A stretch of 64,000 nt of DNA from Leifsonia sp. Root1293. GTDB taxonomy: Bacteria > Actinomycetota > Actinomycetes > Actinomycetales > Microbacteriaceae. The stretch spans positions 1,952,602 through 2,016,601 of the forward strand of contig NZ_LMEH01000001.1 in the NCBI RefSeq assembly GCF_001425325.1, given 5' to 3'. Within the stretch, counting starts at the first letter, position 1; the number at the start of each line of letters is the position of its first letter. Under the pieces are notes generated by a model, which was given only the letters and a program-made list of their open reading frames with translations, was not told the DNA's origin and did no database searches. The position numbers and the translations under genes were made by a program. Below are positions 37,676-46,460 of this stretch, piece after piece.

Positions 37676-38161
37676 TTAGCGCTTCGAGAACTGCGATGCC
37701 TTACGGGCCTTCTTGAGACCGGCCTTCTTGCGCTCGATGACACGAGCGTCACGGGTGAGGAAGCCGGCCTTCTTGAGAGCTGCACGGTTGTTCTCGCGGT
37801 CGATCTCGTTGAGAGCACGAGCGATCGCGAGGCGCAGGGCACCGGCCTGGCCGGAGGGGCCACCGCCCGTGACCTTGGCGACGACGTCGTAGCTGCCGAG
37901 GAGGTCGAGCACCTTGAACGGGTCGTTGATGAGCTGCTGGTGCAGCTTGTTCGGGAAGTAGTCCGCGAGCTCGCGGCCGTTCACGATCAGGCTGCCGGAG
38001 CCGGGCACGAGACGCGCGCGGGCGATGGCCTGCTTGCGACGGCCGACGGCCGAACCTGAGACGTTCAGGACGGCGCGGGGTGCACGGGGGGTTTCTTCAG
38101 CGGGGGTTTCGGTCGAGTAGCTCTCGGGAGCCACGTCGATCTGGTCTGCGATCTTCGCCAC
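37676..38161 (-). CDS. rpsI: Ribosomal protein uS9
   Basis: 161 residues. The first 30 are an acidic Glu/Pro-rich extension. The conserved S9 body runs from [17 protein letters not shown] through [19 protein letters not shown] to the invariant C-terminal [12 protein letters not shown], which reaches into the ribosomal P site. It follows rplM with a gap of 49 bases. Confidence 0.97.
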   Translation of the reverse strand: MAKIADQIDVAPESYSTETPAEETPRAPRAVLNVSGSAVGRRKQAIARARLVPGSGSLIVNGRELADYFPNKLHQQLINDPFKVLDLLGSYDVVAKVTGGGPSGQAGALRLAIARALNEIDRENNRAALKKAGFLTRDARVIERKKAGLKKARKASQFSKR

Positions 38162-38210
38162 GGTGATTGGAATCCTTTGTCTGTGAATCGAGAAGTCTGG
38201 GGGCCGGGCG

Positions 38211-38657
38211 CTACTGAGCGACCTGGTTGAAGACGAACTGCTTCGGCTGCTGTGCAGCGTGAGGGTGCTCGGGGCCGGTGTAGACCTTGAGCTTCTTCAG
38301 CTGGGCGCGACCGAGCGAGTTCTTCGGGAGCATTCCGCGGATCGCCTTCTCGACGGCGCGCGTGGGGTTCTTCTCGAGCAGCTCCGAGTAGGTGACTGCC
38401 GTGAGGCCGCCCGGGTAACCCGAGTGGCGGTAGGCCTTCTTCTGCTCGGCCTTGGCGCCGGTCAGGGCCACCTTGTCGGCGTTGATGATGATGACGAAGT
38501 CGCCGGTGTCCATGTGGTTGGCGAAGGTCGGCTTGTGCTTGCCGCGCAGCAGGACTGCTGCGTGAGTCGCCAGGCGACCGAGCACGACATCGGCTGCGTC
38601 GATGACGTACCAGTCGTGGGTGATCTCACTGGCTTTCGGGGTGTAAGTGCGCGTCAC
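38211..38657 (-). CDS. rplM: Ribosomal protein uL13
   Basis: 148 residues starting from a GTG (38657): [43 protein letters not shown] and [35 protein letters not shown] are the L13 signatures. The longer open frame upstream is not used. It heads the rplM-rpsI-glmM transcript. The 133-base leader after truA carries a small GTTCTC/GAGAAC hairpin (38712-38726). Confidence 0.96.
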   Translation of the reverse strand: MTRTYTPKASEITHDWYVIDAADVVLGRLATHAAVLLRGKHKPTFANHMDTGDFVIIINADKVALTGAKAEQKKAYRHSGYPGGLTAVTYSELLEKNPTRAVEKAIRGMLPKNSLGRAQLKKLKVYTGPEHPHAAQQPKQFVFNQVAQ

Positions 38658-38790
38658 TGTAGTGGCTGCTTTCTGTTCGAACGGAGGTGTTCGTGAATCC
38701 CACTCCGGGCGGTTCTCGAAGAGAACACTGTCGATGGAGGGCTCACGTTCGTGTACCCGGCCGCCAAGGCACGGGCACCAACGGTCTATC

Positions 38791-39786
38791 TTAGGAGACT
38801 CCGGGCGCGTTGGCAATTCGGGCCGGCTCCACGCTCTCGTTCGGGGATGCGGCCCGGTGGGCCGGGCCCCGGCGCTGCCGCGTCTCCGCCGCCCGCGCTG
38901 CGAGTCTTAGGTCGTCCGGATATCCCACCTGGGTGAGGGTGAGCCCCCGCGCGGGCATCACCATGAACGCGTTGGTACGCTCGGCGGCCTCCCGCAGTGC
39001 AACGGGGTCCCCGGGTGCGAGCTTCCCGGCGCCGACGGAGACGCAGGCACCGACGAGCGCGCGCACCATGCTGTGGCAGAAGGCGTCGGCCTGGAGGCGA
39101 GCGGTCAGCACACCGTCGACATCCCGCTCCCAGGTGAACGACTGGAGGGTGCGGATCGTCGTGGCGCCGTCTCGCGGCTTGCAGTACGCGGCGAAGTCGT
39201 GCAGACCGCACAGGCTGGCGGCAGCGGCGTCCATGGCCTCGCCGTCGAGGCGGGAGTGGTGCCAGGTCGTGTTCACCCTGTGCAGCGGATTCCGGACCGC
39301 GGTCTGGTCGGCGAGGCGGTAGCTGTAGCGCCGCCAGAGCGCGCCGAAGCGTGCGTCGAATCCCTCCGGGGCGAGCGAGCCCCGCGAGATCACGATGTCG
39401 CCCCTCTGGCTCAGGATGCCGTTCAGCCGGCGCGCGAGCGCCGTGCCCGCATCGCGTTCCCCGCCACGATTCCGACCCCGGTCGGGCCGCAGCAGGCTGC
39501 CGGCCTGGGCGTCGGTGAGGTCGAGGTGGGCCACCTGGCCCGTCGCGTGCACGCCGGCATCCGTTCGTCCAGCGACCACGAGAGTGGGCGGCGGGCCGTA
39601 GCGACGGAGGATCGAAGCGAGCGCCTGCTCGATCTCGCCCTGCACGGTCCGCAGGTTGGGCTGGCGTCCCCAGCCATTGAAGTCGGTGCCGTCGTAGGCG
39701 ATGTCCAGACGCACGCGACGAGTGCCGGCGAGCGGCGGATGCAGGGTCGATGGGGCGTCGTCGTCCTCGTCGGTCATGCCATCCAC
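38791..39786 (-). CDS. truA: tRNA pseudouridine(38-40) synthase TruA
   Basis: 331 residues. [28 protein letters not shown] and the catalytic aspartate in [17 protein letters not shown] are definitive. [16 protein letters not shown] and SFCHSMVR-like [20 protein letters not shown] complete the fold. An Arg/Gly-rich insert ([15 protein letters not shown]) follows the catalytic region. Start: a GTG at 39786 or the ATG nine bases in; no clear ribosome site decides. It lies beyond the rplQ terminator, so it needs its own promoter. Confidence 0.94.
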   Translation of the reverse strand: MDGMTDEDDDAPSTLHPPLAGTRRVRLDIAYDGTDFNGWGRQPNLRTVQGEIEQALASILRRYGPPPTLVVAGRTDAGVHATGQVAHLDLTDAQAGSLLRPDRGRNRGGERDAGTALARRLNGILSQRGDIVISRGSLAPEGFDARFGALWRRYSYRLADQTAVRNPLHRVNTTWHHSRLDGEAMDAAAASLCGLHDFAAYCKPRDGATTIRTLQSFTWERDVDGVLTARLQADAFCHSMVRALVGACVSVGAGKLAPGDPVALREAAERTNAFMVMPARGLTLTQVGYPDDLRLAARAAETRQRRGPAHRAASPNESVEPARIANAPGVS

Positions 39787-39829
39787 GCAAACCAGTTTAC
39801 GAGCCGGGATACCGGTCGCCGATCCAAAC

Positions 39830-39871
39830 GACAGGGCCCCGGCGATCCGAGCGGATCACCGGGGCCCTGTC
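39830..39871 (-). terminator. Terminator of the rpsM-rplQ (alpha) operon
   Basis: A 13-bp perfect outer stem (39830-39842 with 39859-39871) encloses an inner GATCC/GGATC stem with a GAGC loop. It is a strong extended hairpin, 15 bases after the rplQ stop. Confidence 0.9.
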
Positions 39872-39886
39872 AGGGTGGTGCAGGTG

Positions 39887-40411
39887 CTACTTGGCCTCAG
39901 CCTCAGCCGGGGTCTCGACCTCGGTCGAGTCGCTGGCGACGGCCTCGTCGACCTCGGCCTCGGCCGGAGTCACGGTCTCGTCAGCCTCGGGCTCGGCCTC
40001 GACGACCGGAGCGGTCTTCGCGGCGGCCTTGGCCGGCTTGGCCTTCTTCACGACGGGCTCGAGAACGAGCTCGATCTGCGCCATGGGGGCGTTGTCGCCC
40101 TTGCGGTAGCCGATCTTCGTGATGCGGGTGTAGCCACCATCGCGCTCTGCGACGAGCGGAGCGATCTCGGTGAAGAGCTCGTGCACGATCGACTTGTCAC
40201 CGATGACAGCCAGAACGCGACGACGGGCGTGGAGGTCCCCACGCTTCGCGAACGTGATGAGACGCTCGGCGTACGGACGCAGGCGCTTGGCCTTGGTCTC
40301 GGTCGTCTTGATCGACTTGTGCTCGAACAGCTGCGAAGCCAGGTTGGCCAGCATCAGACGCTCGTGTGCGGGTCCGCCTCCGAGGCGGGGGCCCTTCGTG
40401 GGCTTAGGCAT
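39887..40411 (-). CDS. rplQ: Ribosomal protein bL17 with acidic C-terminal extension
   Basis: 174 residues. The conserved part ([25 protein letters not shown] to about residue 120) is normal L17. The last 55 or so residues are an Ala/Glu/Val-rich tail ([20 protein letters not shown] and similar). Such tails are common on L17 of actinobacteria. It is the last gene of the alpha operon, 45 bases after rpoA. Confidence 0.97.
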   Translation of the reverse strand: MPKPTKGPRLGGGPAHERLMLANLASQLFEHKSIKTTETKAKRLRPYAERLITFAKRGDLHARRRVLAVIGDKSIVHELFTEIAPLVAERDGGYTRITKIGYRKGDNAPMAQIELVLEPVVKKAKPAKAAAKTAPVVEAEPEADETVTPAEAEVDEAVASDSTEVETPAEAEAK

Positions 40412-40456
40412 TTATTTCTCCAGTATGTGAAAGGTCGAAAAGCTCAGCTACGAGCT

Positions 40457-41446
40457 TTAGATGTTCTCGTCGTCGTAGCCGCTGTAGAAGTGGGCGCCGT
40501 CGAATCCGGGAACCGAGTCCTTGAGCGACAGGCCGAGCTCCACGAGCTTGTCCTTGACCTCATCCACCGACTTCTGACCGAAGTTGCGGATGTTCATGAG
40601 CTGCGTCTCCGAGAGGGCGACGAGCTCGCTGACGTTGTTGATGCCCTCACGCTTCAGGCAGTTGTACGAACGCACCGACAGGTCGAGGTCCTCGATCGGG
40701 ATCGAGAGCTCGCTGGAGAGCACGGCGTCGACCGGCGCGGGGCCGATCTCGATGCCCTCGGCTGCGGTGTTGAGCTCGCGGGCCAGACCGAACAGCTCGG
40801 TCAGGGTGCGACCGGCGGATGCGATGGCATCGCGCGGCGTGATGGCCGGCTTCGACTCGACGTCGACCACGAGGCGGTCGAAGTCGGTGCGCTCACCGGC
40901 ACGAGTCGCCTCGACGCGGTAGGTGACCTTGAGAACGGGCGAGTAGATCGAGTCGATCGGGATCTGACCCGCTTCGCTGTACTCGTTGCGGTTCTGCGTG
41001 GCCGAGACGTAGCCGCGACCGCGCTCGATCGTGAGCTCGAGCTCGAACTTGGCCGACTCGTTGATCGTGGCGATCACGAGCTCGGGGTTGTGCACCTCGA
41101 CACCGGCCGGAGCCGAGATGTCGGCGGCGGTGACCTGGCCGGCGCCCTGCTTGCGCAGGTAGGCGGTGATCGGCTCGTCGTGCTCGCTGGAGACGACGAG
41201 ACCCTTGATGTTCAGGATGATCTCGGTCACATCCTCCTTGACACCGGGAACGGTGCTGAACTCGTGGAGGACGCCGTCGATGCGGATGCTGGTCACAGCA
41301 GCGCCGGGGATCGACGAGAGGAGGGTGCGGCGGAGGGAGTTGCCGAGCGTGTAGCCGAAGCCGGGCTCGAGGGGCTCGATCACGAACCGCGAGCGGAACT
41401 CGGAGATGTTCTCCTCGGTGAGCGTGGGGCGCTGTGCAATGAGCAC
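40457..41446 (-). CDS. rpoA: RNA polymerase alpha subunit
   Basis: 329 residues. N-terminal assembly domain: [31 protein letters not shown]-terminal DNA/activator-contacting domain: [32 protein letters not shown] with [17 protein letters not shown]. It follows rpsK after 146 bases, the place where rpsD lies in most actinobacteria; that gap has no gene, only a small CGGCTC/GAGCCG inverted repeat. Confidence 0.98.
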   Translation of the reverse strand: MLIAQRPTLTEENISEFRSRFVIEPLEPGFGYTLGNSLRRTLLSSIPGAAVTSIRIDGVLHEFSTVPGVKEDVTEIILNIKGLVVSSEHDEPITAYLRKQGAGQVTAADISAPAGVEVHNPELVIATINESAKFELELTIERGRGYVSATQNRNEYSEAGQIPIDSIYSPVLKVTYRVEATRAGERTDFDRLVVDVESKPAITPRDAIASAGRTLTELFGLARELNTAAEGIEIGPAPVDAVLSSELSIPIEDLDLSVRSYNCLKREGINNVSELVALSETQLMNIRNFGQKSVDEVKDKLVELGLSLKDSVPGFDGAHFYSGYDDENI

Positions 41447-41592
41447 TGTTATTCCTTTCGGCGAGGTGTCCGCTATATGACACCTGCGATGGCGACCGGG
41501 TGGGCGGGCCCGGCGGGTGTTGAGTTATGGAAGGAACGGCTGAACGGCCGGCCGGCTCGCGCTAGGCGAGAGCCGACCGACCAGTCAGTTGA

Positions 41593-41991
41593 TTAGACGC
41601 GGCGACGCTTCGGCGGGCGGCATCCGTTGTGCGCCTGCGGGGTGACGTCGTTGATCGATCCGACCTCGAGGCCTGCGGCCTGGAGCGAGCGGATGGCCGT
41701 CTCGCGACCCGAACCGGGTCCCTTGACGAAGACGTCGACCTTCTTCATGCCGTGCTCCTGCGCCTGACGCGCAGCCGACTCGGCGGCGAGCTGAGCGGCG
41801 AACGGGGTCGACTTGCGCGAACCCTTGAAGCCGACTCCACCGGACGAGGCCCAGCTGATGACCGCACCGGTGGTGTCGGTGATCGAGACGATCGTGTTGT
41901 TGAACGTCGACTTGATGTGGGCCTGGCCCACGGCGATGTTCTTCTTTTCCTTCTTGCGCGGCTTGCGTACGGCCGACTTGGGTGCTGCCAT
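41593..41991 (-). CDS. rpsK: Ribosomal protein uS11
   Basis: 132 residues. [46 protein letters not shown] and the invariant C-terminal [15 protein letters not shown] identify S11. It binds 16S rRNA near the platform. It lies 46 bases after rpsM. In Mycobacterium and Streptomyces relatives rpsD usually follows; here it does not. Confidence 0.98.
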   Translation of the reverse strand: MAAPKSAVRKPRKKEKKNIAVGQAHIKSTFNNTIVSITDTTGAVISWASSGGVGFKGSRKSTPFAAQLAAESAARQAQEHGMKKVDVFVKGPGSGRETAIRSLQAAGLEVGSINDVTPQAHNGCRPPKRRRV

Positions 41992-42037
41992 GATTTCTCC
42001 TGAATCCTATGAGGCGCGAAAGTTCGCTGGCCGAGGC

Positions 42038-42412
42038 CTAGCGAGCCTTCTTCTTGCCGGCCACGGTGCGCTTCGGTCCCTTGCGGGTACGAGCGTTGGT
42101 CTTGGTGCGCTGTCCGCGGACAGGCAGGCCACGACGGTGGCGGATGCCCTCGTAGGAGCCGATCTCGACCTTGCGGCGGATGTCGGCGGCAACCTCGCGA
42201 CGGAGGTCACCCTCCACCTTGAACGTGCCCTCGATGAAGTCGCGCAGTGCGACGAGCTGCTCGTCGCTGAGGTCCTTGACGCGGATGTTTCCGTCGATCT
42301 GGGTCTCGGCGAGGGTCTGGAGGGCGCGGGTGCGGCCAACTCCGTAGATGTAGGTCAGTGCGACCTCCACGCGCTTCTCGCGCGGGATGTCGACGCCGGC
42401 TAGACGTGCCAT
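42038..42412 (-). CDS. rpsM: Ribosomal protein uS13
   Basis: 124 residues from the ATG at 42412: [32 protein letters not shown]-like [43 protein letters not shown] is diagnostic. It has a TCCTG-rich leader with a long-range 9-bp inverted repeat (42447-42512) between it and rpmJ. Confidence 0.97.
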   Translation of the reverse strand: MARLAGVDIPREKRVEVALTYIYGVGRTRALQTLAETQIDGNIRVKDLSDEQLVALRDFIEGTFKVEGDLRREVAADIRRKVEIGSYEGIRHRRGLPVRGQRTKTNARTRKGPKRTVAGKKKAR

Positions 42413-42446
42413 GTGTGGCTTCTCCTGTTGATGAGTGGAGGTGTGG

Positions 42447-42512
42447 AGCACTCCCGGTGCCGCGGCCTCCAACCGTGGGTGTCCCCTGACGGATCAGGTT
42501 CCTGGGAGTGCT
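42447..42512 (-). promoter_or_regulatory. Structured leader upstream of rpsM
   Basis: A perfect 9-bp inverted repeat (AGCACTCCC at 42447-42455 with GGGAGTGCT at 42504-42512) encloses a smaller CCTGA/TCAGG hairpin (42485-42498). The region lies 35-100 bases before the rpsM ATG. It could be a protein-binding autoregulatory site or a processing site; the ligand is unknown. Confidence 0.45.
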
Positions 42513-42589
42513 GTTCTCTTATCGAGGTGTGTCTTCTGCTTGTCGACGAACCTGCGGTCGACGCAGCTTTCGCGGCGTCGACCTTCGGT

Positions 42590-42706
42590 TCAACCCTGGC
42601 GCTGCTTGTGGCGCGGGTTGGACTTGCAGATGACCATGACGCGGCCGTTACGGCGGATCACCTTGCAGTGGTCGCAGATGGGCTTGACGCTGGGGTTGAC
42701 CTTCAT
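42590..42706 (-). CDS. rpmJ: Ribosomal protein bL36
   Basis: 38 residues: [17 protein letters not shown] then [21 protein letters not shown]. The zinc-binding set is C11, C14, C27 and H33, so this is the zinc-ribbon form. The ATG at 42706 lies 80 bases after infA. It is a gene of 117 bases, easily missed because of its size. Confidence 0.96.
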   Translation of the reverse strand: MKVNPSVKPICDHCKVIRRNGRVMVICKSNPRHKQRQG

Positions 42707-42786
42707 TGCTTTTCCTTTTCGCTGTCTTCGTACCCGTCCACCTGCTCACGCAGGGGAATCGGACGGGCCGTTACTTACAGCAGCCG

Positions 42787-43008
42787 TTACTTGTAGCGGT
42801 AGACGATCCGGCCGCGCGTCAGGTCGTACGGGCTCAGCTCCACGATCACGCGGTCCTCCGGGAGGATGCGGATGTAGTGCTGACGCATCTTTCCTGAGAT
42901 GTGAGCCAGAACCTTGTGCCCGTTGGTGAGCTCTACCCGGAACATTGCGTTCGGGAGGGCTTCGACAACCGAGCCTTCGATCTCGATGACGCCGTCTTTT
43001 TTGGCCAT
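42787..43008 (-). CDS. infA: Translation initiation factor IF-1
   Basis: 73 residues, the normal length: [71 protein letters not shown]. An OB-fold protein that blocks the ribosomal A site during initiation. It normally follows map; here the mannitol PTS genes lie between map and infA, so infA should have its own promoter within 43009-43215. Confidence 0.98.
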   Translation of the reverse strand: MAKKDGVIEIEGSVVEALPNAMFRVELTNGHKVLAHISGKMRQHYIRILPEDRVIVELSPYDLTRGRIVYRYK

Positions 43009-43215
43009 AGCCTCTTCGTCGCTAAAAGTATTGGATGCTGGTCGTGCGGACGGTGCCCACCCTCGAACTCAGACGTCCGGAGGGCATGCGTCAACGGACG
43101 CAGGACACCAAAGATCAATCGTATGGCATTGACGGGGTTTTCGCGAATCAGCGGCTACACTTCCCAGCTCGGATCCAGACGATGACGGATCCTGCTCATC
43201 GCCTGCCGATCCGCA

Positions 43216-44370
43216 TCACCGTCGCGCCGCGACGATCTCTCTCAGGTCTTGGAACAACGGATGCCCCGAGTCGATTCCCATCACCGATTCGACGAACTCG
43301 TCGGGGCTCTCCGCCGCAGCGAGGAGCGCGTGCATCTGCACGCTCTGCTCGTCGTCGGGGTCGTCGAACGCCAGCGCCGCGCCGATGGCCTCGACCAGGG
43401 CGCTCGTGGGAAGACCGCGTTCGGCGAGTTCGGCGGCCGGCCCGACGAACCGCTCGTGCCTGCTGAGCTTGCGGAGCGGTTGGCGACCGACACGCTGCAC
43501 GGTGTCCGGGAGCGACGGATTCGCGAATCGGCGCAGGATCTTCTCGCGGTAGTCCCGCTGCACCTCGGGGTCGGCCTGGTGCTTCGCGACCAGAAGGGTC
43601 GAGGTCTCCTGCAGCACCCGCGTCGCGATCTCGGCGACGCTCGCATCACCGAGGGCGTCCGAGAGCTTCGTGTACCCGGCTGCGGCACCGAGGTAGGCCA
43701 CTGTGGCGTGCCCGGTGTTCACGGTGAAGAGCTTCCGCTCGATGAACGGCAAGAGGTCGGCGACGAAGGTGGCGTCGGGGATGACCGGCACGTCACCCTC
43801 GAACGGCCCGTCCTCGATGACCCACTCGAAGAAGCTCTCCACGGTCACGTCGAGTCCGGCATCCGGATCCTGCCCGGGGACGATGCGATCGACGGCGGTG
43901 TTCGCGAACACCGCCTTGTGCAGGTTGCGCCGCCATTCGTCCTGCCCCATGAACGAGGCCACCTCGTCGCGCAACAGATCTGTCGCGTTGATCGCGTTCT
44001 CGCAGGCCATGACCTGCAGCGGGGGAAGCTCCGCCGGGCGCTCCCTCATCGCCGCGGCGATGTGGGGAGCGATGAAGCGCAGGATCGTGGGGCCGACAGC
44101 CGTCGTCACGATGTGCGCCGTGGTGAGTTCGGAGCGCAGCTCCTCCTCCTGGGTCGCGCTGTTGATGGCGCGGAAGTGGTCGACGATGCGGGTGGCCGGG
44201 GTCTCCCCCACCTCGTGGACCTCGTAGCTCGACGCGGCGGAGAGGGCGTCGATGAGCTCGGCGTTCACGTCGGCGAAGACGACCTCGTAGCCGGCGTCGT
44301 GCAGGATGAGCCCGACGAATCCGCGCCCGATGTTGCCTGCACCGAAGTGCACTGCCTTCTTCATGTTCAC
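43216..44370 (-). CDS. mtlD: Mannitol-1-phosphate 5-dehydrogenase
   Basis: 384 residues. The Rossmann start KKAVHFGAGNIGRGFVGLIL, CENAINATDLLRDEV, and the catalytic lysine region ERKLFTVNTGHATVAYLG identify MtlD. It oxidises mannitol-1-phosphate to fructose-6-phosphate with NAD. Start: a GTG at 44370 overlapping the mtlF TGA as GTGA; the ATG two codons in (44364) is an alternative. It is the last gene of the mtl operon. Confidence 0.96.
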   Translation of the reverse strand: MNMKKAVHFGAGNIGRGFVGLILHDAGYEVVFADVNAELIDALSAASSYEVHEVGETPATRIVDHFRAINSATQEEELRSELTTAHIVTTAVGPTILRFIAPHIAAAMRERPAELPPLQVMACENAINATDLLRDEVASFMGQDEWRRNLHKAVFANTAVDRIVPGQDPDAGLDVTVESFFEWVIEDGPFEGDVPVIPDATFVADLLPFIERKLFTVNTGHATVAYLGAAAGYTKLSDALGDASVAEIATRVLQETSTLLVAKHQADPEVQRDYREKILRRFANPSLPDTVQRVGRQPLRKLSRHERFVGPAAELAERGLPTSALVEAIGAALAFDDPDDEQSVQMHALLAAAESPDEFVESVMGIDSGHPLFQDLREIVAARR

Positions 44371-44807
44371 GACTCGTTGACCTCGGAGAGCGCGGCGTAG
44401 AGTTCCTCAGCACTGCCCAGGGCGAGCAGCCTCTCCACCTCGTCCTCGTCGGAGAAGATGATGGCGATCTTCGAGAGGATCTCGAGGTGCTCGTTGTCGA
44501 TGCCGGCGATGCCGACGACGAAGCGCACCTCGTCTCCGTTCCAGTCGATCGGCTGGTCGTAGCGGGTGAACGAAAGTCCCGACTTCCTGATCGCGTCCTT
44601 GGCCTCGTTCGTGCCGTGCGGGATGGCGAGGAAGTTGCCCATGTACGTCGACACAGACCCCTCCCGCTCGAGCATCGCGTCGACGTAGGCCTCGTCGACG
44701 GAGCCGACGTCCACCAGGATCGCACCGGCCGCACGGATGGCCTCGTCTCGTCCGACGGCCGCATCCGCGATGCGCACCGCTCCACTGGACAGGATCTGAT
44801 CGGTCAT
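44367..44807 (-). CDS. mtlF: Mannitol-specific PTS enzyme IIA
   Basis: 146 residues. Phosphorylated histidine His64 lies in GNFLAIPHGTNEAK, the mannitol/fructose-type IIA signature. VRFVVGIAG and HLEILSKIAIIFSDE match the family. It carries phosphate from HPr to the IIB domain of MtlA. It is separated from mtlA by 108 bases holding a stable hairpin. Confidence 0.95.
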   Translation of the reverse strand: MTDQILSSGAVRIADAAVGRDEAIRAAGAILVDVGSVDEAYVDAMLEREGSVSTYMGNFLAIPHGTNEAKDAIRKSGLSFTRYDQPIDWNGDEVRFVVGIAGIDNEHLEILSKIAIIFSDEDEVERLLALGSAEELYAALSEVNES

Positions 44808-44874
44808 CTCTCCCCCTGCTTTCTCTCGTTCATCGTCGCGATCCTCGCCGTCGGATGACGACGAGGTGGACGAG

Positions 44875-44911
44875 GGGCGGATGCCGCGACACCAGTGCGC
44901 GGCATCCGCCC
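44875..44911 (-). terminator. Hairpin between mtlA and mtlF
   Basis: A perfect 14-bp stem (44875-44888 with 44898-44911) with a 9-nt loop, starting four bases after the mtlA stop. It may be a partial terminator or an RNA-end stabiliser that makes mtlA message more abundant than mtlF-mtlD. Confidence 0.75.
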
Positions 44912-44915
44912 GTCG

Positions 44916-46442
44916 TCAGCGCACGCCCTCGCTCTGGAGGAGGTTCACGATCTCCTCGTACTTCGGGCTGTTCATGAAGTTCTCCACCGAGATGTGCAGT
45001 GCGCTCGGCGACTGCTGCTTCGCGCGATCGGTGAGGTCCTTGTGGGTGACGACGAGGTCGACGTCGTCGGTCAGGTTGGCGATCGACTTGTTCGTGACGT
45101 CGACGCTGTCGATTCCCGCCTTCTTGATCTTGTTGCGCAGCACCGTCGCTCCCATGGCGCTCGATCCCATGCCGGCGTCGCAGGCGAAGATGATCGTGTG
45201 GATCGGCTTGTGCTCGAAGGCTGCCGCCTCGCCCTCGGCGACCAGTCCGCCGCCGGCGGCGACACCGGCGCCGGAGAGGCCGCTCAGAACATCGCTCGAC
45301 TTGCCCTTGTTCGATTCCGTCATGGCGATCGCCATGCCCAGGTCGCCTGCGCCCTCCGTGGCCAGGTCGCGCTTCCGACTGGCTCTGAGGATGATCGAGG
45401 CGATGAGGAACGAGACCGCCGCCGAGAGGATGACCGACAGGATGACGCCGACGTAGCTGTCGGATGCCGTCTGCAGGATGATCGCGAAGATGCTGCCCGG
45501 GGATGCCGGTGCTCGAAGTCCGGTCTGGAAGATGACGTTGGTGGCGACACCCGTCATTCCACCGGCGATCACCGCGATGACCGTGAGCGGCTTCATGAGA
45601 ACGTACGGGAAGTAGATCTCGTGGATGCCGCCGAGGAACTGGATGATGATGGCGCCGGGTGCGCTCGCCTTCGCCATGCCGACACCGAAGAAGGTGAAGG
45701 CCAGCAGCAGGCCGAGGCCGGGGCCGGGGTTCGCCTCGATGAGGAACAGGATGCTCTTGCCGGTCTCGACGGACTGCTGGGTGCCGAGAGGGGTGAACAC
45801 GCCCTGGTTGATGGCGTTGTTGAGGAAGAGAATCTTGCCGGGCTCCACCAGCAGTGAGAGCAGGGGCAGCAGGTTCATCGACGTCAGCCAGTTGACGGCC
45901 GTCTCGAGCAGGCCGCTCAGCCACTGCACGGCTGGCCCGAACGCGAAGAACCCGAAGATCGCCAGGATCATGCCCACGATGCCTGCCGAGAAGTTGTTCA
46001 CCAGCATCTCGAAGCCGGCCTTGATCTTGCCGTCCCAGATGCTGTCGATCTTCTTCATGACCCAGGCGGCGAGCGGACCCATGATCATCGCCCCGAGGAA
46101 CATCGGGATGTCGGTGCCGACGATCACGCCGACGGTCGCGATCGAGGCGACGACGCCACCGCGGGTGTCGTAGACGAGGCGGCCGCCCATGTTGGCGATG
46201 AGCAGCGGCAGCAGGTAGGTGATCATCGGGCCGACGAGCCCGGTGTGCTCCGTGCCGTCAGCACTCGGGAAGCCTCCGAGCTCCGGCACGGGCGTCCAGC
46301 CGGTCTTGATGAAGAAGGCCGTGATGAAGCCCCATGCGATGAAGGCCGCGATGTTCGGCATGATCATTCCGCTGAGGAACGTGCCGAATCTCTGGATGAC
46401 GACCCTGCCGCCTCCGGACTTCTTCTCCGACGTCGTTGTCAT
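44916..46442 (-). CDS. mtlA: Mannitol-specific PTS enzyme IICB
   Basis: 508 residues. The IIC membrane domain occupies about residues 15-345 (FGTFLSGMIMPNIAAFIAWGF, GGIHEIYFPYVLMKP with the GIHE active motif). A linker of about 65 residues leads to the IIB domain, where HTIIFACDAGMGSSAMG holds the phosphorylated Cys421. There is no fused IIA, which is MtlF. It imports and phosphorylates mannitol. AGAGAGG precedes the ATG. It lies 18 bases after ptsI. Confidence 0.96.
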   Translation of the reverse strand: MTTTSEKKSGGGRVVIQRFGTFLSGMIMPNIAAFIAWGFITAFFIKTGWTPVPELGGFPSADGTEHTGLVGPMITYLLPLLIANMGGRLVYDTRGGVVASIATVGVIVGTDIPMFLGAMIMGPLAAWVMKKIDSIWDGKIKAGFEMLVNNFSAGIVGMILAIFGFFAFGPAVQWLSGLLETAVNWLTSMNLLPLLSLLVEPGKILFLNNAINQGVFTPLGTQQSVETGKSILFLIEANPGPGLGLLLAFTFFGVGMAKASAPGAIIIQFLGGIHEIYFPYVLMKPLTVIAVIAGGMTGVATNVIFQTGLRAPASPGSIFAIILQTASDSYVGVILSVILSAAVSFLIASIILRASRKRDLATEGAGDLGMAIAMTESNKGKSSDVLSGLSGAGVAAGGGLVAEGEAAAFEHKPIHTIIFACDAGMGSSAMGATVLRNKIKKAGIDSVDVTNKSIANLTDDVDLVVTHKDLTDRAKQQSPSALHISVENFMNSPKYEEIVNLLQSEGVR

Positions 46443-46460
46443 GATGGTGCCTCTCTGTGA

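Noticed and set aside
39701-41596. A 631-residue rightward open frame over rplQ-rpoA
   Set aside because: It lies antisense to essential ribosomal and polymerase genes and lacks any recognisable domain or ribosome site.
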